This document shows, piece after piece, positions 49,956 through 53,420 of a stretch of 53,420 bases of DNA. Source of the DNA: Bradyrhizobium canariense (lineage in GTDB: Bacteria > Pseudomonadota > Alphaproteobacteria > Rhizobiales > Xanthobacteraceae); NCBI RefSeq assembly GCF_019402665.1, contig NZ_VSST01000071.1, positions 1 to 53,420 of the forward strand. The letters are read 5' to 3'. The number at the start of each line of letters is the position of its first letter. Position 1 is the first letter of the stretch. Under the pieces are notes generated by a model that was given only the letters and a program-made list of their open reading frames with translations, searched no databases and had not been told where the DNA came from. The translations under genes were made by a program, and so were the position numbers.

Positions 49956-49975
49956 ATAGTGGGTATGATATCTAT
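49956..49975. promoter_or_regulatory. Possible LysR-type box in the SnoaL/LysR divergent region
   Basis: ATAG-N12-CTAT, a 20-bp dyad 7 bp before the LysR start chosen here. Its position in the divergent promoter region fits a LysR-type binding site, but a classical T-N11-A core is not present, so this is tentative. Confidence 0.3.
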
Positions 49976-49982
49976 TCGCCTC

Positions 49983-50900
49983 ATGAATTTGAATTCGCTC
50001 GACCTCAATCTCCTGACCGCGCTCGACGCACTGCTGCGCGAGGCCAGCGTCAGCCGCGCCGCCTTGCGGATCGGGCTGTCGCAGCCGGCGGCCAGTCATG
50101 CGCTCCAGCGTCTGCGCGACATCCTTGGCGATCCGCTCCTGGTACGCACAGGCACGCGGATGGAGCTGACGCCGCGGGCGCAAGCCTTGCGCGCGCCGCT
50201 GGCGCAGGCGCTCGACCAGGTGCGCGGGCTGTTCGTATCGGATGAATTCGATGCGGCGCGCAGCGAGCGGCAATTCCGACTGATGATGCCGGACCTCGCG
50301 GTCGAGCTGTTGATGCCGCCCTTGATGGAAAAGGTGACGCAGGCCGCTCCCAACGTCCGGATCGACGTGGTGCCGTGGCGGGGACCGGCGATCTTCCACG
50401 CCGAGTTCGCCCGCACCATCGATCTCGTAATCTCGATCGGCAACGCCTTCAAGGGCTTTCATCGCCAGCTGCTCTACACCGACAGGGACGCGCTGGCAGT
50501 GCGGCGCGGCCATCCCATGGCTGCGAAGCTGAAACGGCGCGAGACGTTCCTGGCGGCGCGCCATGTCGGAGTAATTATCCGCGGCCAGCCCGAGGACCTG
50601 ATCGACACCTGGCTGCGGACCAAGGGCATCGACCGGCACATCGCTCTCGTGGTCCCGGGTTATCTCGAAGCGCTGCACGTCGCTGCCCGCACCGACCTCG
50701 TCGCCTTCGTGCCGCGCCGGCTGATCGCGGCGCTGTCCAAGCAGCTCGGCCTCGTTACGGTGACGCCACCGCTCGACCCTGGGATCGACGAGCAGTTCAT
50801 GTTCTACCCGACCCGCGCACAGATGGATCCCGGCTCGATCTGGCTCAGGCGGCTGATGCTGGAGACGGGACGGGAATTGGAGAAGCGGAAGGCTTCGTAG
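49983..50900 (+). CDS. LysR family transcriptional regulator
   Basis: A 305-residue regulator. The N-terminal winged helix-turn-helix is LNLLTALDALLREASVSRAALRIGLSQPAASHALQRLRDIL (about 7-47), and the C-terminal co-inducer domain begins near residue 90 (RQFRLMMPDLAVELLMPPL). The start LNSLDLNLLTALDALL resembles the NodD/NahR branch, whose effectors are often aromatic. An upstream ATG at 49965 is in frame; ATG 49983 fits the family length. The stop codon TAG (50898-50900) lies within the first four bases of a palindromic repeat (GTAGGGTGGG). Confidence 0.93.
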   Translation: MNLNSLDLNLLTALDALLREASVSRAALRIGLSQPAASHALQRLRDILGDPLLVRTGTRMELTPRAQALRAPLAQALDQVRGLFVSDEFDAARSERQFRLMMPDLAVELLMPPLMEKVTQAAPNVRIDVVPWRGPAIFHAEFARTIDLVISIGNAFKGFHRQLLYTDRDALAVRRGHPMAAKLKRRETFLAARHVGVIIRGQPEDLIDTWLRTKGIDRHIALVVPGYLEALHVAARTDLVAFVPRRLIAALSKQLGLVTVTPPLDPGIDEQFMFYPTRAQMDPGSIWLRRLMLETGRELEKRKAS

Positions 50901-51019
50901 GGTGGGCAAAGCGACTTGTCCGCCGTAGCTCGAAGAGCGAGGGCGGAAGCTTGCCCACTACTTCTGTTGAAGTGATCAAAGATGGTGGGCACGGCACTAC
51001 GCGCCTTTGCCCACCCTAC
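50897..51019. repeat. Palindromic repeat, GTAGGGTGGGCAAAG family
   Basis: Arms GTAGGGTGGGCAAAGCG and CGCCTTTGCCCACCCTAC enclose a 90-bp interior. The left end contains the LysR stop codon; the right end lies just before the GST stop codon on the opposite strand. Confidence 0.93.
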
Positions 51020-51026
51020 AAGAGCC

Positions 51027-51647
51027 CTACGCCTTCTGCGCGTCCATCACCTTGCGCACGGCGGGGCGATCGGACATGCGCTTGAAATGATCGGCGATCT
51101 TCGGCGTTGCGTTGATGTCGACTCTGTCGCCTTCGAGCCAGGTCGACAGGGTGTAGAGATAAGGATCGCAGATCGTGTACTGCTCGCCCATCACCCAGGG
51201 TCCCTTGTACATCTTCTGCTCGATCAGGCCGAAGCAGGCGCCCATGGTCTTCGGAATCATCGCCTTCATGTCGGCGAACGAGCTTTCTTCGCTCGCCCAG
51301 CGCGCGCCGCGCATCTTGTGGGCATGGTTGATGTGCACGGTCGAGCAGAGATAGGAGTTGAAGGACTGCACCTGGGCGAAGTCGAAGGGATCGTCGAGCG
51401 GCGCGAGCTTCGCCTTGGGAAAGGTCTGCGCGAGATAGGCTAGCATCGCCGGCGTCTCGGTCAGGACGCCACGATCGGTCACCAGCGCGGGCACGCGGCC
51501 TTTCGGGTTGATCGCGAGATACTCCGCGCTGTTCTGCTGGTTGGTCTTGAAGCTCAGCCGCTCGGCCGCGTAGTCGGCGCCGGCTTCTTCCAGGGTGATG
51601 TAGGTGGCGAGCGCACAGGTGCCGGTGGCGTAGTAGAGCTTGAGCAT
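51027..51647 (-). CDS. Glutathione S-transferase family protein (beta-like)
   Basis: A 206-residue GST. The N-terminal domain LKLYYATGTCALATYITLEEAGADY has a cysteine at position 11, matching the catalytic cysteine of beta-class bacterial GSTs, then NPKGRVPALVTDRG and ETPAMLAYLAQTFP for glutathione binding; the C-terminal helical domain has WVMGEQYTICDPYLYT. The substrate is unknown. ATG 51647 has GAGG at good spacing; the alternative ATG four codons upstream is less likely. It is divergent from the flavin monooxygenase gene. Confidence 0.92.
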   Translation of the reverse strand: MLKLYYATGTCALATYITLEEAGADYAAERLSFKTNQQNSAEYLAINPKGRVPALVTDRGVLTETPAMLAYLAQTFPKAKLAPLDDPFDFAQVQSFNSYLCSTVHINHAHKMRGARWASEESSFADMKAMIPKTMGACFGLIEQKMYKGPWVMGEQYTICDPYLYTLSTWLEGDRVDINATPKIADHFKRMSDRPAVRKVMDAQKA

Positions 51648-51788
51648 GTCGGACCTCATGGGAAAGCCGGAAGTTAACGGCTGCCGGCCCCGAGGTCCAT
51701 AGCACGGCGTTCTCAGTGCCCTTGCTCTTCGCAGTTGCCCACCGGCGCCCGGCTGTGCCAAGACGCCTCTAGTTGGAGGGGCTTTCCC

Positions 51789-53066
51789 ATGACCGTACTC
51801 ATCGCCGGTGGCGGCATCGGCGGCCTGACGCTTGCGCTCAGCCTGCACGGAATCGGCATTCCCGTGAAAGTGTTCGAGAGCGTCGCCGAGCTGCGGCCGC
51901 TCGGCGTCGGCATCAACGTGCTGCCGCATGCGGTGCGCGAGCTGATCGAGCTCGGGCTGATGGACAAGCTCGATGCCAGCGGCGTGCGCACCCGCGAGCT
52001 CGCCTATTTCTCCAAGCACGGCAAGCCGATCTGGAGCGAGCCGCGCGGACTGGAGGCCGGCTACAAATGGCCGCAATTCTCGATCCATCGCGGCACGCTC
52101 CAGCAGCTCCTGCTCGACACCGCTATCGAGCGGCTCGGCCGCGACAACATCCTCACCAACCATCATCTGACCGGCTGGAGCGAAACCGCAGACGGCGTGC
52201 GCGCCGATTTCATCGACAAGGCCACCGGCAAGGCCGCGGGGACTTACGACGGCACGATCCTGATCGCCGCCGACGGCATCCATTCGGCTGCGCGAGAAAA
52301 ACTCTATCCCGACGAAGGCCCGCCGATCTGGAACGGCCGCATCCTCTGGCGCGGCGTCACGCCTGCAAAGGCGTTCCTCAGCGGCCGTACCATGATCATG
52401 GCCGGCCACGAGATCCTGAAATTCGTCTGCTATCCGATCTCGAAGGAACCGGACGCCGCGGGCAACCATCTGATCAACTGGGTTGCCGAGCGCCACATGC
52501 CGCCGACCTATCAATGGCGGCGCGAAGACTATAACCGCACCGCGCGGCTGGAAGAGTTTCTGCCCTGGTTCGAGAGCTGGCGGTTCGACTGGCTCGACGT
52601 GCCCGGCCTCATCAAGAACTGCCCGCACGCCTATGAATATCCGCTGGTCGATCGCGATCCGGTGTCACAATGGACTTTCGGCCGCGTCACGCTGATGGGC
52701 GACGCCGCACATCCGATGTACCCGATCGGATCCAACGGCGCCTCGCAGGCGATCCTCGATGCCCGCACCATCACCCGCGAGATCCTGGCGCACGGCCCGA
52801 CGCAAGCGGCCCTGCTCGCCTATGAGGCCGAGCGGCGGCCTGCAACCACCAGTCTCGTCCTGCTCAACCGCAAGAACGGCCCCGAGCAGGTGATGCAGCT
52901 CGTCGAAGAGCGCGCGCCGGATGGTTACAAGGTCGTCACCGACGTGCTGTCGCAACAGGAGCTGGAGGATGTTGCCGCCAACTACAAGCGCGTCGCCGGC
53001 TTCCAGGTGGAAGCGCTGAATGCGAAGCCGCCCATCGTGAGCGCGGGTGCGCGCGCGACGAAATGA
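51789..53066 (+). CDS. FAD-dependent monooxygenase (group A aromatic hydroxylase type)
   Basis: A 425-residue flavoprotein. The FAD motif VLIAGGGIGGLTLALSLHG is at about 3-21, the DG motif is LIAADGIHSAAREKL, and the GD motif is TLMGDAAHPMYPIGSNGASQAILDA. The pattern is that of salicylate/3-hydroxybenzoate hydroxylases and PhzS-like enzymes; the true substrate is unknown. ATG 51789 has GGAGGGG upstream. With the divergent GST and the nearby LysR gene it might form an aromatic-compound locus, but this is inference. Confidence 0.92.
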   Translation: MTVLIAGGGIGGLTLALSLHGIGIPVKVFESVAELRPLGVGINVLPHAVRELIELGLMDKLDASGVRTRELAYFSKHGKPIWSEPRGLEAGYKWPQFSIHRGTLQQLLLDTAIERLGRDNILTNHHLTGWSETADGVRADFIDKATGKAAGTYDGTILIAADGIHSAAREKLYPDEGPPIWNGRILWRGVTPAKAFLSGRTMIMAGHEILKFVCYPISKEPDAAGNHLINWVAERHMPPTYQWRREDYNRTARLEEFLPWFESWRFDWLDVPGLIKNCPHAYEYPLVDRDPVSQWTFGRVTLMGDAAHPMYPIGSNGASQAILDARTITREILAHGPTQAALLAYEAERRPATTSLVLLNRKNGPEQVMQLVEERAPDGYKVVTDVLSQQELEDVAANYKRVAGFQVEALNAKPPIVSAGARATK

Positions 53067-53100
53067 GTATTCGCGCGAAGCGAGACGCGCGTTGATGCGC

Positions 53101-53257
53101 CCTCGCCCCTTGTGAGAGAGGGCAGCGATGCCGGTAGACGCGGACTCACTCAGGTGAGGGGTCTGTCTCCGCGAGCGCATCTCTGACAACTTGACCTCGC
53201 CGAGAGATACCCCTCATCCGGCGCTTCGCGCCAGCTTCTCCCGCAAGGGGAGAAGGA
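53101..53257. repeat. Palindromic repeat, CCCCTTGTGAGAG/CTCCCGCAAGGGG family
   Basis: Arms CCTCGCCCCTTGTGAGAGAGG and TTCTCCCGCAAGGGGAG with GGTGAGGGG/CCCCTCATC and GGCGCTTCGCGCC inside. Third copy of the family found at 39411 and 42381. It lies between the convergent monooxygenase and NADH dehydrogenase genes. Confidence 0.92.
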
Positions 53258-53265
53258 AGAAAAAG

Positions 53266-53420
53266 CTACACCACCTTGCTGCTTCCCTGCGTAATCAGCC
53301 GCGCGGCGCGCTGGTCGCGGGCGTAGATCCAGAGCCAGCTCAGGGCGACGCTGAGGCGGTGGCGCAAGCCGATCAGGAAGTAGATGTGGGCGATGCCCCA
53401 GATCCACCACGCGATGGTGC
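53266..53420 (-). CDS. Type II NADH dehydrogenase, C-terminus (5' part beyond window)
   Basis: Only the last 51 codons are in the window. They encode an amphipathic/hydrophobic segment, TIAWWIWGIAHIYFLIGLR then HRLSVALSWLWIYARDQRAARLITQGS, which matches the membrane-anchoring C-terminus of NDH-2-type NAD(P)/FAD-dependent oxidoreductases. These pass electrons from NADH to ubiquinone without pumping protons. The assignment rests on this tail alone, since the FAD and NADH domains lie beyond the right edge. The stop TAG is at 53266-53268. Confidence 0.75.
   Translation of the reverse strand, partial: TIAWWIWGIAHIYFLIGLRHRLSVALSWLWIYARDQRAARLITQGSSKVV

Noticed and set aside
39411..53257. Repeated elements as a CRISPR array or insertion sequence
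   Set aside because: The units are dispersed, not tandem, have no spacers of even length, no cas genes and no transposase or terminal duplications visible.

Overview
The window is a GC-rich stretch of alphaproteobacterial chromosome, and the gene content points to Bradyrhizobium or a very close relative (Nitrobacteraceae). The evidence is CcrM methylation, a family-4-like uracil-DNA glycosylase of alphaproteobacterial type, DUF6894 and DUF1236 proteins, a perfect EcfG-type (general stress response) promoter, and many dispersed palindromic intergenic repeats of the kind seen in bradyrhizobia. It looks like ordinary core genome. I see no prophage, insertion sequence, CRISPR array, tRNA or rRNA, and no recognisable defence or secretion system.

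Layout. 1-5 kb (minus strand): a chemoreceptor cut by the left edge, a DUF6894 protein, a secreted protein, an AcuI-type acrylyl-CoA reductase and an MFS transporter. 5.1-9.1 kb (plus): the NAD operon nadA-nadB-nadC behind a pair of palindromic operators; a 48-bp perfect inverted repeat lies between nadA and nadB. 9-14 kb (minus): a SleB-type cell-wall hydrolase and pyruvate phosphate dikinase with a lysine-rich tail. 14-20.8 kb: small membrane and secreted proteins, glyQ-glyS, an S49 peptidase, a stress-promoter-driven 32-residue peptide, and a DUF2007/methyltransferase pair. 20.9-26.4 kb: polyprenyl diphosphate synthase, an HxlR regulator with a ketoacyl-ACP synthase, a LysE exporter with an alpha/beta hydrolase, and ispE. 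26.5-35.6 kb: a TPR lipoprotein-like secreted protein, ETF-ubiquinone oxidoreductase, a UDG, a GT39-like membrane protein, RNase HII, a VOC protein and a radical SAM protein. 35.8-39.4 kb: phosphoketolase plus acetate kinase. 39.6-47 kb: a DUF155/RMD1 protein, a GT2-like protein, a MarR-GNAT fusion, MoaB, a YpfJ-type zinc protease, CcrM, a small membrane protein and a GST. 47-53.4 kb: a second chemoreceptor, a SnoaL-like protein divergent from a LysR regulator, a GST divergent from a flavin monooxygenase, and the C-terminus of a type II NADH dehydrogenase.

Links between genes. NadA, NadB and NadC form a complete de novo path from aspartate to nicotinate mononucleotide. IspE and the polyprenyl diphosphate synthase both serve isoprenoid/quinone supply, and ETF-QO and NDH-2 feed the quinone pool. 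Xfp and AckA together turn sugar phosphates into acetate and ATP via acetyl phosphate. Several regulators sit next to palindromes that look like their own operators (HxlR, MarR-GNAT; possibly LysR).

The main non-coding theme is a set of at least 13 imperfect palindromic repeat units of about 50-160 bp in several sequence families, plus one solitary half-unit. Complete units all lie 3' of at least one gene and none lies in a purely divergent intergenic region. The best candidates for something undescribed are the EcfG-driven 32-residue membrane peptide at 19678-19776, the Lys/Ala/Pro tails on PPDK and RNase HII, and the GANTC cluster plus phased T-tract repeat ahead of ccrM. Start codons were chosen from Shine-Dalgarno spacing and family length; all family calls are from recognition of sequence, not from database searches.
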